From: Yarrowia lipolytica
Taxonomy: Eukaryota > Ascomycota > Dipodascomycetes > Dipodascales
DNA: 64,000 nucleotides
Direction: 5' to 3'
Assembly: GCF_001761485.1 (NCBI RefSeq)
Contig: NC_090775.1
Coordinates: 2,611,001 to 2,675,000 of the forward strand
The notes under the pieces: generated by a model
What the model was told of the DNA's origin: nothing
Seen by the model: only the letters and a program-made list of their open reading frames with translations
Database searches by the model: none
Shown: positions 1 to 9,354 of the stretch, one piece after another
Position numbering within the stretch: position 1 is the first letter of the stretch
Layout: every line of letters starts with the position of its first letter
Made by a program: the position numbers and the translations under genes

Positions 1-2
1 TC

Positions 3-1067
3 GCTCATGTCAAGGCCATTATTGGTAATGATCACATTGAGAAGCTTTACGATGTCTCATCTACTGAGAAGGGCGCTGGTGTTGCTGGCTACGTCGGAAC
101 CTTTTCCAACGAGACCCTGGCTCTCATTGCCGATGCCGGTTGCATCTCCATTTTCCAGGAAGATATTATCGTTAAGGGTCTTGGCCTCGAGGAGGACCTT
201 GAGGAGCGAGATAGCTCTATCTACACCACCGAATCCGGTCAGCCCTGGCACCTTGGTCGAATCTCTCACCTGCAGAACCCTCGAAACACCCCCCAGGCTT
301 CCGAATACGTCTACCGAACCGGAACTCGGGATACTAACATCTACGTGGTTGACTCTGGTGTGCGAACTTCTCATGTTGCCTTTGGTGGCCGAGCTCACTG
401 GGGTGCCAACTTCAACAACGACGTTGACGAGGATGAACATGGACACGGTACTGCTGTTGCCTCCATTGCTGCTTCCATCTCCAAGAACGCCCAAATCTAT
501 GCTGTCAAGGTCCTTGGACCCCAGAACACCGGTTCTCTGTCTGGCATTCTCGCTGGCATGGAGTGGGCTATCAACCACGCTGCTGGTCAGAAGGGTCAAT
601 CTGTTATCAACATGTCTATTGGATCTGATAGCACTGAGGTCTACAAGACTCTGATCCAGAAGGCCCTTGAGAAGAACATTGCCCTCTTCTTCGCTGCCGG
701 CAACAACAACGAGGACGCTTGTACAGTCTCTCCTGCTCGATTCGCAAAGGACTTCACTGGTGTCTTCACTGTCGGAGCCTCCAACCTTGCCGATAACATG
801 GAGGACTGGTCTGGATACGGTAACTGCGTGTCCATGGTTGCCCCCGGTGTTGCCATTTCCTCTGCCTCTCGACGAGGAGATGATGTTTGGACCTCTTGGA
901 AGGGAACTTCCATGGCTTCTCCCATTGTGGCCGGTATTGCTTCTTACTGGATGTCTATCATCAACTTTGACCTTCCCTCTCTCGAGTGGGTCCTCACCCA
1001 GAGCAAGGGCCTGGTCAACACCCACAACAACACCCCCAACATTCTGGCCTGGAACTTCCATCCCTAA
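3..1067 (+). CDS. Subtilisin-like serine protease (S8), 5' end outside window
   Basis: This is the 3' part of a cerevisin/alkaline-extracellular-protease type subtilase. The frame is open from base 3, so the true start, signal peptide and part of the propeptide lie to the left of the window. Visible first is an inhibitor-I9-like propeptide tail (GNDHIEKLYDVS, then GTFSNETLALIADAG and IFQED). The mature catalytic domain follows, beginning near QPWHLGRIS. The triad is complete: Asp in VVDSG (codon 351-353), His in HGHGT (codon 444-446) and Ser in GTSMASP (codon 909-911). The oxyanion-hole Asn sits in FAAGNNN. The protein ends shortly after the catalytic domain, with no C-terminal extension. Family knowledge: such enzymes are secreted or vacuolar endopeptidases that mature by cutting off their propeptide. 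Y. lipolytica carries many paralogues of its alkaline protease, so I do not assign XPR2. The stop is TAA at 1065-1067. Confidence 0.93.
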   Translation, partial: AHVKAIIGNDHIEKLYDVSSTEKGAGVAGYVGTFSNETLALIADAGCISIFQEDIIVKGLGLEEDLEERDSSIYTTESGQPWHLGRISHLQNPRNTPQASEYVYRTGTRDTNIYVVDSGVRTSHVAFGGRAHWGANFNNDVDEDEHGHGTAVASIAASISKNAQIYAVKVLGPQNTGSLSGILAGMEWAINHAAGQKGQSVINMSIGSDSTEVYKTLIQKALEKNIALFFAAGNNNEDACTVSPARFAKDFTGVFTVGASNLADNMEDWSGYGNCVSMVAPGVAISSASRRGDDVWTSWKGTSMASPIVAGIASYWMSIINFDLPSLEWVLTQSKGLVNTHNNTPNILAWNFHP

Positions 1068-1258
1068 GCACCTCGGAACACATCCAACCCACTCATTAAC
1101 TCACATTCATTATAGACATAGATAGATACTAATAGATTGAAACGACTAGAACCTCAACTGATACTGTACACTGTTTCATAGTCCTGTACAGTATCATCCC
1201 CTTACTCCCTGTTGTGCTAAAACCGCCATAATAATTACTGTTGTCCTCTATAAACATT

Positions 1259-1798
1259 TTACTTCTTGTCCAGAAACTTCTTTCGGGCGTCCTCCAGCAT
1301 GGTTTGTCGCTGCTTGAGCAGTTGCTCCTGTCGCTCCTCTTTTGTGTTCTTCCACTCCATCTTGCTGGCCTTTGATGGCTCTGTAGGATTTCGTGTGCTG
1401 GACGTGGATGCAGGTTCGGGATCGTACTTGGGGGGATGAGGGAGGGTGCCCTCGCTCAGATATCGCTCCACAGTGGCCTCGATGTTGCCTGTCTTTTCCA
1501 GATCCCATCGGATCTGAGCCACAGATACGTTAGGAGCAATGGCCTGGACCACCTCAATCATGCTCTGGGTCACCGGTCGCCGCTGTCGCTCGTCGTACTC
1601 TCGTGTGATTCGCTCGGCCTGCAGGGCGGCGGCATGCTGCTCGATGTTGGACAGCTCCCGGAACTCATCGGGTCTGTGAGCAATGGGGGCGTCTGGGTTG
1701 GGATTATGTTCCTCGGAGCCATTGAAGATCACGTACCGGAGAACGACAAAGATGACTAGAATTGCGATCACCGCGTTGATCGTCGTGGCATCGTCCAT
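1259..1798 (-). CDS. CUE1: CUE1-like ER ubiquitin-conjugation factor
   Basis: A 179-residue protein with one N-terminal membrane segment (about residues 8-25, AVIAILVIFVVLRYVIF) and a CUE ubiquitin-binding domain at about 75-117 (TQSMIEVVQAIAPNVSVAQI, ending in VERYLSEG). A charged, Gln- and Lys-rich helical tail follows (EERQEQLLKQRQTMLEDARKKFL), resembling the Ubc7-binding region of yeast Cue1. Family role: it anchors the E2 Ubc7 at the ER membrane and stimulates ubiquitin chain building in ER-associated degradation. The length is close to that of S. cerevisiae Cue1 (about 200 residues). The usual MFP of CUE domains is replaced by IAP. The start at 1798 is the only ATG placing the membrane segment at the N terminus. 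The gene converges with the protease upstream of it (191 bases between stop codons). Confidence 0.85.
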   Translation of the reverse strand: MDDATTINAVIAILVIFVVLRYVIFNGSEEHNPNPDAPIAHRPDEFRELSNIEQHAAALQAERITREYDERQRRPVTQSMIEVVQAIAPNVSVAQIRWDLEKTGNIEATVERYLSEGTLPHPPKYDPEPASTSSTRNPTEPSKASKMEWKNTKEERQEQLLKQRQTMLEDARKKFLDKK

Positions 1799-2792
1799 GT
1801 TGTCAGAGTGTGTCCAAAGTGATGTGTAACTGGAGATGTTTCACCCTGGCTCTCGCGTTGCTTCAGAGTTACGTGTTGGGAGTCCTGACCAAGTTGCAGT
1901 ACATGATTTACGTCCTTTATGAAGGGTGGAGAAAGGGGTTTTAAGAGGAGCTTGGGGGGCTTCATCGGCATTGTAACACCCGACTCTGTGATGTGATAAG
2001 CGACGCTTGCAAAGTGGTGATAGTTTCGGTGGAATTTTCACATCTTGCCTAGATCTCAGATACGCCACAGACACATGACGGCAAGTGCAATAATAACTCA
2101 CTGTACAGAAAGATACGGCAATACGCACATTAGAAATTATTATACCTTTCCTCAATCCGATCCGGGTATACTTGTATATTCAAGAGCTGCCCTGAGATGA
2201 TGGCGAGTGTGTCAATCACCCCTTCTGCGGATCACAGGTGCATGAAAAAAGTGCCTGCTCCGAGTCTTAAATGAATGGGCTGCTTAAATGAGTGGGCTGT
2301 ACAATGGCGTAAATGATCAGAAGAGGTAGCCATTTCGCTCAAATGAATCACCGGAAGATGAGATATGCATGTGATCAGTTCTCACATTCTATCTTTGTTA
2401 AATATATAGCCAATTACCCTCATTTCAGTACGATGTAGCACGCGTGCTTGTATGGTTATTTCCCAGTAATAAACGATCACCATGCAGAGGACTGGAAACT
2501 CCGACAAATCACACTAACGGTGCACTAACGGCCACAGTGGCGGAGTCTACACACGGGACTGTAGGTACAAGTAGATGTACAAATAAACATATAATTAAAA
2601 TAACAGCATACACAGCTCTCTCGGTCGTATCCAAGACATTCCTGTCGAATGCATCCAATAAATAGTAGCAGTCGCATGAGACTGATACAGTGACGATGAT
2701 GCAGTCACGCGCAGATAGTGGCAGTCGGGTGGTGGATAGACTGACGGAAAACAGTGGCCTTCTCTCGCACCTCAAAATCACTCTGCCCTATC
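1799..2792. other. Intergenic: CUE1 upstream region
   Basis: About 1 kb between the start of the CUE1-like gene and the end of the SAP30-like gene, both on the minus strand. It must hold the CUE1 promoter. I see no credible ORF, tRNA or repeat. The short open frames have no family resemblance or coding-type codon use. Confidence 0.7.
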
Positions 2793-3281
2793 CTAAGGGT
2801 TGAACTGCAACTTGAAGGCCTTGTCGTGGTTCTTGACGGCGTAAACAAAGTCGACGATAATCTCGGACTCTCGCACGGGCTGGGCCATGAAATGCTTCTT
2901 GGCGGCGGATGCAAGCTCGGGCTTGTTGACTCGAGTTCGGTGCTTGTAGCTCCACGTTTTCTTTCCCATGGGTCCGCTCAGAAGGTAACCGTTGAGGGTC
3001 AGAGCCGAGGGAGCCTGCAGCTTGTGCAGCGACTTGTATTTTCGCAGCGACTCGAGAGGCAGTGTGTCGAAGTTCATGGCCTCGCCGGCTGTCATGGTGG
3101 CTGGGGGCTGGTTGAGCTGCTGTTGTTTTTCGAGCATTTCTCGCTCCTTGTCGGCCCGCTCTTTTTCTTTCTGCAGAGCGGCGGCTGATGTGGCGGCGGG
3201 GGGCTTTCGAGGACCGCCTCGGTTGGCGGAGGGCGTGCTGGCGACCTCGCTGGAGGTTTTTGTGGCTTTAGCGGGAGGCAT
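2793..3281 (-). CDS. SAP30: SAP30-like subunit of the Sin3 histone deacetylase complex
   Basis: A 162-residue protein. The N-terminal 45 residues are low-complexity and basic/proline-rich, followed by a short charged coiled stretch (QKEKERADKEREMLEKQQQ). The C-terminal half resembles the SAP30 Sin3-binding domain: FDTLPLESLRKYKSLHKLQ, then a Lys-rich segment, then FMAQPVRESEIIVDFVYAVKN. Compare the family pattern of an L-RRYK..KL motif and a ..PV.E...I..F.Y.VKN end. Family role: SAP30 binds the PAH3/HID region of Sin3 and stabilises the Rpd3/HDAC complex on chromatin. The inserted glycine-containing stretch (NGYLLSGPMGKKTW) is not typical of the human protein. The start at 3281 is the first ATG of the frame. 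The assignment rests on motif resemblance only. Confidence 0.75.
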   Translation of the reverse strand: MPPAKATKTSSEVASTPSANRGGPRKPPAATSAAALQKEKERADKEREMLEKQQQLNQPPATMTAGEAMNFDTLPLESLRKYKSLHKLQAPSALTLNGYLLSGPMGKKTWSYKHRTRVNKPELASAAKKHFMAQPVRESEIIVDFVYAVKNHDKAFKLQFNP

Positions 3282-4783
3282 TTTTCAGTGACAAGGTGGT
3301 GTATGGTGTGGTTTGTAACGATGGTTGATTTGCACAATGCAAGGGGATGCACGAAATGAGCTTAATTATGGCACGTGATTCAAATCTTAATTTGACAACA
3401 TGAGAAACAGCTCGCAAAGAGGACTCGAAAATGACGATATAGAAACGAAAAGTGTTGTTTTTTTCGTGCGAGACGACGGTTATGGTCAGTACTGGGCCTT
3501 TGTTAACCCTTCACCGGTCGGTATTTGATTTATATAGTCGATCTGCACATTCTAGGGCTCAAATCGGTGATTGCATACGCTTGGAGTAATATGCAAGGTC
3601 TGGGTCCTAAATTCAGAATGTATGACCCTCCCATCATCATTGTAAAGTGGCTCGCAAAGTCTTCTTCCTTTCACAGCTCCCCAAGGATAAATCATCGCAA
3701 CATACAAAGGATATAGTGCCATTGAGCCTAAATGAAATAGGCTCGGAACACAATCAATTTGTTGTTTGGGGGGCAGAAAGAGAGAATGTCGTTTTGGACA
3801 CTGCCAGAGAGTCGGTTGTACTGTTGACGCGGTCACATTCAGGTATCGTTGGATGCAGCCTGACAATGGGAATCTTCAAGTGATAATTCGACAACAATCG
3901 CAGAGACTCACAGTTCCATCGTCATGTAGCTACGGTACCGTTGCAGTCACGTGATTTGGCATATACTACCGCTCCGGACTCCATGTCGTACATACTGTAC
4001 TGGTAATTAGAGCACCATGGAGTTCCAACAAGGCGATATAGGACGATCGCAACTTGAAGCTGGATACACAAGTCTACCGCAGAAGAGACATATCCTTTTG
4101 TAATATGCCCAATGGTCGATCTTTATCATACACACTTGTACAGTTGCTGTAACCCGCTACAATAAGCGTTTTCCAACTTACAAAGTTGAGATCTCCTGCT
4201 GTCCAATAAGGAATGGACACTGACTGTACTGACTGTGTACGACACAGACTAACCAAAAGGAAGGCACGATGTACTGTAGTTCTTCCGAACCCATCTTACA
4301 ACACTTTTTCTTCCGAACCCATCTTACAACAAAGTTCTTCCGAACCCATCTTACAACACTGTCTGTCTATTATGAGCACTTAAACACACAAGAAACATGA
4401 GTCTGACGTTATCCCTTCTGAAGAAGTCTGTGCGAGTACCTACTGAACCGACATCGTACTTTCGTTGTGCAGATGTATGGGTAAGTAAGTAGTCGTATTT
4501 GTAGTACTTGTATACAGCTCGTCTCCGACTGCTACACACAATACAATTGTAGAAGAAATGACTGCTTGCGTAGTTTTCTTCTGCGATTAGTCGTGTCATT
4601 GTCATTGTACAAGTAGAAGCGCCCCGTACAAACTACACCGGATTGTCCACTCTTGCTACAGGTATACCGAAGATCTCCGCACACTATCTTGTGCACCATT
4701 TTGAAGACTCTTGTACTTACAATTCGCTCCATTCATACAGCTGTTGTACTAATCTAATCAGCTATGGCAAACGTTGAGAGCTC
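3282..4783. other. Intergenic: SAP30 upstream region, carries a tandem repeat
   Basis: About 1.5 kb between the SAP30-like start and the end of the ADP/ATP carrier gene. It contains a GCACGTGAT near 3371, a TCACGTGA near 3950 (Cbf1/CDEI-type), the three-copy tandem repeat at 4280-4359 and several TACTTGTA-type motifs (near 4505, 4610 and 4712). No open frame in it looks coding. Confidence 0.65.
4280..4359. repeat. Three-copy short tandem repeat
   Basis: Three near-identical copies of a unit of about 25 bases starting TTCTTCCGAACCCATC and ending TTACAACA begin at 4280, 4308 and 4335. The period is 28 then 27 bases, and only the few linking bases differ (CACTT, AAG). The repeat lies downstream of the ADP/ATP carrier gene and in no coding frame. 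The near-identity suggests a recent local duplication. Confidence 0.9.
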
Positions 4784-5954
4784 TTAAAACTTCTTACCCC
4801 ACATGATCATCTGGAGCTGGTCGTAGATGGACAGCACACCGGCACCAGCAACACCTCGCAGAATGTTGGCTCCACATCCCTTGAACAGAGCTCCGACACC
4901 CTCAGCAGCCACAATCTTGGTGAAGGCATCAATGGAAGACTTGTACTTGACCTTCTGTCCAGAAGTCATCATCATTCGTCGTCGCACAGTATCCAGAGGG
5001 TAGGAGGCGGTAGAGGCACCGGTGGTGACAACCCAACCAAGAAGGAAGGAGGCCAGGAAGTTACCCTCGAGAGGTCCGACAAGAACAATGGGCTTAAGGG
5101 TATCGTAAAGACCAAAGTACAGACCTCGATAAACAACAATACCGATAACAGAGGGGACAAAACCTCGGTACAGACCCTGGACACCGTCAGACTTGATGGT
5201 CTGGACATACACGTCAATCAGACCCTTGAACTGCCGCTGGCCCTCAACGGGCTTACCATCGGGGCCCTTGGTGACAGACTTGGCGTCGTTGGCAAGTCGA
5301 GTTCGGGCGAAATCGAGAGAGTAGACAAAGAACAGAGATGTGGCACCAGCCATACCACCAGAGGCGATGTTACCGTACAGAGTAAGCCAGAAGCCATCCT
5401 TCTTTCTGTTGTAGCCAAACATAGCCTTGAACTTGTCTCGGAAGGCGAAGTTAAGAGCCTGAGTGGGGAAGTATCGGATAACGTTGGCGGTGTTACCTCG
5501 CCAGAAAGAAGCCAGACCCTCCTCTCCCCAAGTTCGTCGGAAACAGTCAATGATACCCTTGTAAGGTCGAGACAGACGACCCTGCTTGATCATCTCCTCC
5601 TGGTTTTGGAGCAGCAGCTTGACTCGCTCGATGGGAGCGGCGGCGGTCTTAGACACGGCGGCAGACACACCTCCCATGAGGAAATCAATCCAGAAATGTT
5701 GAGTCTGGGTTAGTACTTCACGTCGGATGATAACTCTTGGCATCAACCAGTAAGCGGCAGATTATGGGGATCATCTCAACTAGAGAGGCATTGACTTCAT
5801 AAGTAGCTCCAATTGTGCTCAACAGCCCACCCTCGGAACTCTTCACCTTCAATTAGTAGCGAGAACCCTGCATAATCTGCTGCATGATAATGCAGCTCTG
5901 GGTCCATTGAGTCTTGTCTGTTGTACTTGTACTCACATCGGAACTTCCACCCAT
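4784..5954 (-). CDS. AAC: Mitochondrial ADP/ATP carrier, one intron
   Basis: This exchanges cytosolic ADP for matrix ATP across the inner mitochondrial membrane. I place exon 1 at 5954-5937 (ATG plus five codons, MGGSSD), an intron at 5936-5705, and exon 2 at 5704-4784, for a total of 312 residues. Exon 2 begins [12 protein letters not shown], aligning well with the start of the fungal AAC core ([14 protein letters not shown]). The three carrier repeats are clear: [14 protein letters not shown] and [11 protein letters not shown], the last containing the RRRMMM signature specific for ADP/ATP carriers. FWRGN, LYRGF and LFKGC end the repeats. Six membrane helices are expected. The open frame also continues into the intron to an ATG at 5746, but that start reads through the branch site and lacks a sensible N terminus, so the spliced form is preferred. 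A TATA-like element lies about 90 bases upstream of the spliced ATG. Confidence 0.95.
5705..5936 (-). other. Spliceosomal intron of the ADP/ATP carrier gene
   Basis: A 232-base intron. On the minus strand it starts GTGAGT (5936-5931) and ends TACTAACCCAG (5715-5705). The branch site is therefore separated from the CAG acceptor by only two bases, a very compact 3' end characteristic of Yarrowia introns. It joins phase 0 codons (GAT to ACT). The intron follows the sixth codon, a position commonly seen for introns in this yeast. Confidence 0.9.
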
Positions 5955-7686
5955 TGCGATAGTTTTTGTATAAGTGGCGAGAAAAAAGAGTCGACAAATA
6001 CGTGGACACAAAAGGCGCCTTTTTTTCAGCAACTATCCAACTTATATAGTCCTGTCTTTGGCAGTTAGCAAACACCAAAGTAGTCTAAGCTAAACCTTGC
6101 AGAGGGGGGTCCGGTGGAAAGAAAGAGGGTCAATCCGGAGTTTTGGATGGCCATTAATAACAAATATAGCCGGGAAACAACATCTACGGTCGCAGAGACG
6201 TCAATTGAATGCCCCGGCTTACTCAAACATATCCCTCATCACCCCAATCAACCACCGTCCATGTATGATTGCTAACCTGGGCTGCACTCTATGCATAATC
6301 TCACAGGCAGGATGCGGCATTATTTGCACGCTATTGGAGAAGAGCCATGTGGGTAGTCGGTGAATTATTCCCGTTAGACGCTTGGAGCACGTCATTGATC
6401 GTATTCCACCATCTCCTGTGCATGACGTGTGTACTCCGCTTAAGACCAGTTCTTCTTGTCGGAGCTACTAAACCTCTCATAAATGGACCGTGGGAAATAC
6501 CTCGATAATACACGTGCAATTGCTCTTGAAGACTAACGTGGCTTAAAAAAACACCTTATTGGTTGCCCAGAGAGAGAGCTGGAAGGGTGGATATTTCTGA
6601 GCACTCTATACGGAAGTTTAGGTTTAGGGTTGAAACCGCACCTTGGAAGGAACAGGTTGTCGACGGAGAAATGGCGGGCTGGACGGATGGAGACAAGAGT
6701 TAGCGTTTGGCAAGTGCAATAGAGTTGGGTGTGAAATATGACTGGAGTCTTTTTTTTTTTTTTGGTTTCAGCATAATATATATCAAGTGTGTATACTTTA
6801 ATACTGACAAGTAATGAAACACGTTTCGACCTCCCCCAAACCACCTATAGACATGTATGGATATCTATATGTATATGTACCATCTCCCGCTCTATCCCCT
6901 ACCCTAACCCGTCAGGGGATTTAAGGGTTGAGTGCAGGAGTGCAGGTTAGGGGATGACCCCTCCAGGCAGGGGACAGATGGCAAAGTCAGGTTTTTCCGT
7001 GATTACGCGGGGTGGCGCACAAGGCGCAGATGTTGATGGGAGGGGACAGAAGATGGTATAGTGGAGATGTTGAGAGGTGGGGAGGGGTTACTGGGTATGA
7101 GGGAAAGTAGGGTTAGGGCGAATTATCCCCCTTTTCACGCTACTGTGCCGGAATTCGGCCTTAGAAGCTCTAGTTCTCTCTATTCTTCATTTAGGTCTAA
7201 GCCCTGTCCAATAGTTTGCACGTGTATGATAATCTGCGGGTCTAGAATTATGTTAAGCTTCCTCCAGAGGTGTATTTATCTCCGTCTTTTGAGACCACGG
7301 TGTCTGAGTGAGCGTGTACCAGTAGGGTAACTCTTTTGAGGGGCTTTCGAATTATGTTGAGAGTCACAGATAAACGTCTTGTCGCGCCCCCACTCTTTTG
7401 TATGGTTCCAAACAAATTGTTTATGGTATTCGGCGTTGGTATCATGCACGTTAACCTAGTTTTATCTGATGTAATGAGAGATATATAGCTTGCGGAATAG
7501 TGTTCCGATTGAGTTGGGAGTAGATTCAGTGGAAAGCTCTCCTTTTTAGCTTTCGATTGATATGCTTCACGTGACCATATCTCCCCCGCACCATGCGCCA
7601 AATCACCCCTAGCTGCACCTAACCCTAGCCATGCAGATGTAACAGTGAAAAAATCCGAAGGCCACCATTCTGCCTTGTACAACACC
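5955..7686. other. Divergent intergenic region between ADP/ATP carrier and CDF transporter
   Basis: About 1.7 kb shared by two divergent genes. It holds the TATA-like element of the carrier gene and a run of 14 T (6750-6763). Scattered CCCTAACCC / GTTAGGG strings (for example near 6620, 6900 and 7110) look loosely telomere-like but are not tandem. A CTTCACGTGACC site lies near 7566. Two very short upstream ORFs precede the transporter start (7593-7622 and 7631-7642). No protein-coding gene is evident. Confidence 0.65.
6041..6049 (-). promoter_or_regulatory. TATA-like element upstream of ADP/ATP carrier
   Basis: The minus strand reads ACTATATAAG here, about 90 bases upstream of the spliced start codon at 5954. 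This spacing fits a TATA box of a strongly expressed yeast gene. No transcription start can be seen directly. Confidence 0.5.
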
Positions 7687-9354
7687 ATGACCAACGAAGA
7701 AACGCCGTTGATTGACAAGCGGGAGGCCTCTTTGTCGCGGGAGAACAGCTCATCCCGGGGCAGAGGGTACCGCAGCTCTTCTGCTGGCAAGCACTATCCT
7801 CGAGGACGAGACGAGACCACTGAAGAGGAGAGAGGCTCAGGGAGACGATCGTCCGAGACAATTGATCCTCGATACAACAGCACCCGACGACCTTCCAGTG
7901 CCAGTGTTCTTGGAATTGAGCGAGGGGGTCCCCGGGAGCATCTAAGCATCCATGTTGATGAGGAGAGAGAGGGGCGAGACTTTGGATCTTCTCCTACTTC
8001 CCCTTGCCTTTCTCGAGCTCAGTCTCCTATCAGACGACGGACTCTGTACTCGCCCATTCCTCTCGCTCCTGGAGCCTTTGGACAGGCACTGCATACTCTC
8101 AACTCCATGTCTTCTCTGCCTACCCGAGAAGAGCGTCTTTCGCAGCTCAATCAGCTCACGGAACTGCGTCCTTTCCGGCTGATTGGCTACTCTCGTCCTC
8201 TCACCAACTGGGAGGTGTACCGTAGCGACAGCGAGATGCGGAAGGGCAAGTCTGCCGGAGTACGGCGGTTCTACGATAACCAAGACGAGCTCATTGACCG
8301 GTTTGAAGCCGTGGACAAGATTCTGGACTCTGGAATCCACCACACGCTTCTTAGAACCTACGGAACCGATCTGGTGGATGTAGACGAGAACTCCACGCCG
8401 GAATTCAGACAGGGAGTGCCTGCTAACATCCATGAAGATCTTGAATGGGGCACTTCTCGAGTTGAGTCTCAGACGGACATTATGATCGCCATCTACGTCA
8501 ATTTCTTCATCAACACAGTTCTCCTGGCTGGTAAACTGTGCGTTGCATTCCTGACAAACTCGCTGTCCGTTGTTGCTTCCGTCGTAGACTCCGTTCTGGA
8601 CTTTATGTCGACCCTCATCATCTGGCTCAGTACCAGACTTGTCGACAGAAAGGACTGGGAGAGTCAACAGAGCTATCCCGTTGGTCGATCGCGTCTGGAA
8701 CCCATCGGTGTTCTGGTCTTCAGTATTCTCATTGTTCTGTCGTTTTTGCAGGTCGGAAAAGCGTCAGTAGAACGACTCATCTCAGGAGATCACTCCACCG
8801 TCGATGTGGGTATCCCTGCTTTGGCCGTCATGTCCCTAACCATCATCGTCAAGCTGTTTTGCTGGGTCTGGTGCCGAAGATCGCCTTCTTCTGCTGTCCA
8901 GGCTCTCGCCCAGGACGCCATGACCGATATCGTGTTCAACACTTTTTCGATCGTGTTCCCCCTGGCCGGCCAGCACCTGGACATTTGGTGGCTGGATCCC
9001 ATTGGAGCCATCTTCCTGTGTCTCTACATTATCTATTCCTGGGGAGCTACAGGTCTAGAACACATTGACAACCTATCTGGCGCGGCAGCTGACCCGGCAG
9101 ACCGCCAGATGGTGTTGTACATGTGCATGCGTTTCGCAGACTCCATCCGAGAAGTTTCTGCGCTCAACGTGTACCACGCCGGAGACCGTCACGTGGTCGA
9201 GGTCGACATTGTCCTCGACTGCACCTCTCTTAGAGACGGTCACGACATTGGCGAGGCTCTTCAGTACGCCATCGAGACGCTTCCTTTCGTGGAGCGAGCC
9301 TTTGTGCATCTCGACTACCGAAGAGACAACTACGCCGGACATATCCCGAGGTAA
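7687..9354 (+). CDS. Cation diffusion facilitator, Mn-type
   Basis: A 555-residue membrane transporter of the CDF/SLC30 family, which exports divalent metal from the cytosol into organelles or outside in exchange for protons. The N-terminal 255 residues are hydrophilic and rich in Ser, Arg and Glu. Membrane segments then begin near residue 262. The metal-site motifs are DSVLD (about 301-305, helix 2) and DAMTD (about 410-414, helix 5). The DxxxD/DxxxD pattern is that of the Mn2+-specific branch, whereas Zn transporters carry HxxxD. YPVGRSRLEPIG matches the CDF signature after helix 2. A C-terminal cytosolic ferredoxin-like domain (SALNVYHAGDRHVVEVDIVLD) ends the protein. The start is the ATG at 7687 (CACCATG); the frame is open to 7561 but has no earlier ATG. 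Metal preference is inferred from the motifs. Confidence 0.9.
   Translation: MTNEETPLIDKREASLSRENSSSRGRGYRSSSAGKHYPRGRDETTEEERGSGRRSSETIDPRYNSTRRPSSASVLGIERGGPREHLSIHVDEEREGRDFGSSPTSPCLSRAQSPIRRRTLYSPIPLAPGAFGQALHTLNSMSSLPTREERLSQLNQLTELRPFRLIGYSRPLTNWEVYRSDSEMRKGKSAGVRRFYDNQDELIDRFEAVDKILDSGIHHTLLRTYGTDLVDVDENSTPEFRQGVPANIHEDLEWGTSRVESQTDIMIAIYVNFFINTVLLAGKLCVAFLTNSLSVVASVVDSVLDFMSTLIIWLSTRLVDRKDWESQQSYPVGRSRLEPIGVLVFSILIVLSFLQVGKASVERLISGDHSTVDVGIPALAVMSLTIIVKLFCWVWCRRSPSSAVQALAQDAMTDIVFNTFSIVFPLAGQHLDIWWLDPIGAIFLCLYIIYSWGATGLEHIDNLSGAAADPADRQMVLYMCMRFADSIREVSALNVYHAGDRHVVEVDIVLDCTSLRDGHDIGEALQYAIETLPFVERAFVHLDYRRDNYAGHIPR

Noticed and set aside
57-1061. 334-codon minus-strand open frame opposite the protease
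   Set aside because: It mirrors the codon bias of the plus-strand gene; the plus strand carries an intact subtilase with all catalytic residues.
6600-7115. Telomere-like CCCTAACCC / GTTAGGG strings
   Set aside because: They are scattered single occurrences, not tandem, and ordinary genes lie on both sides.
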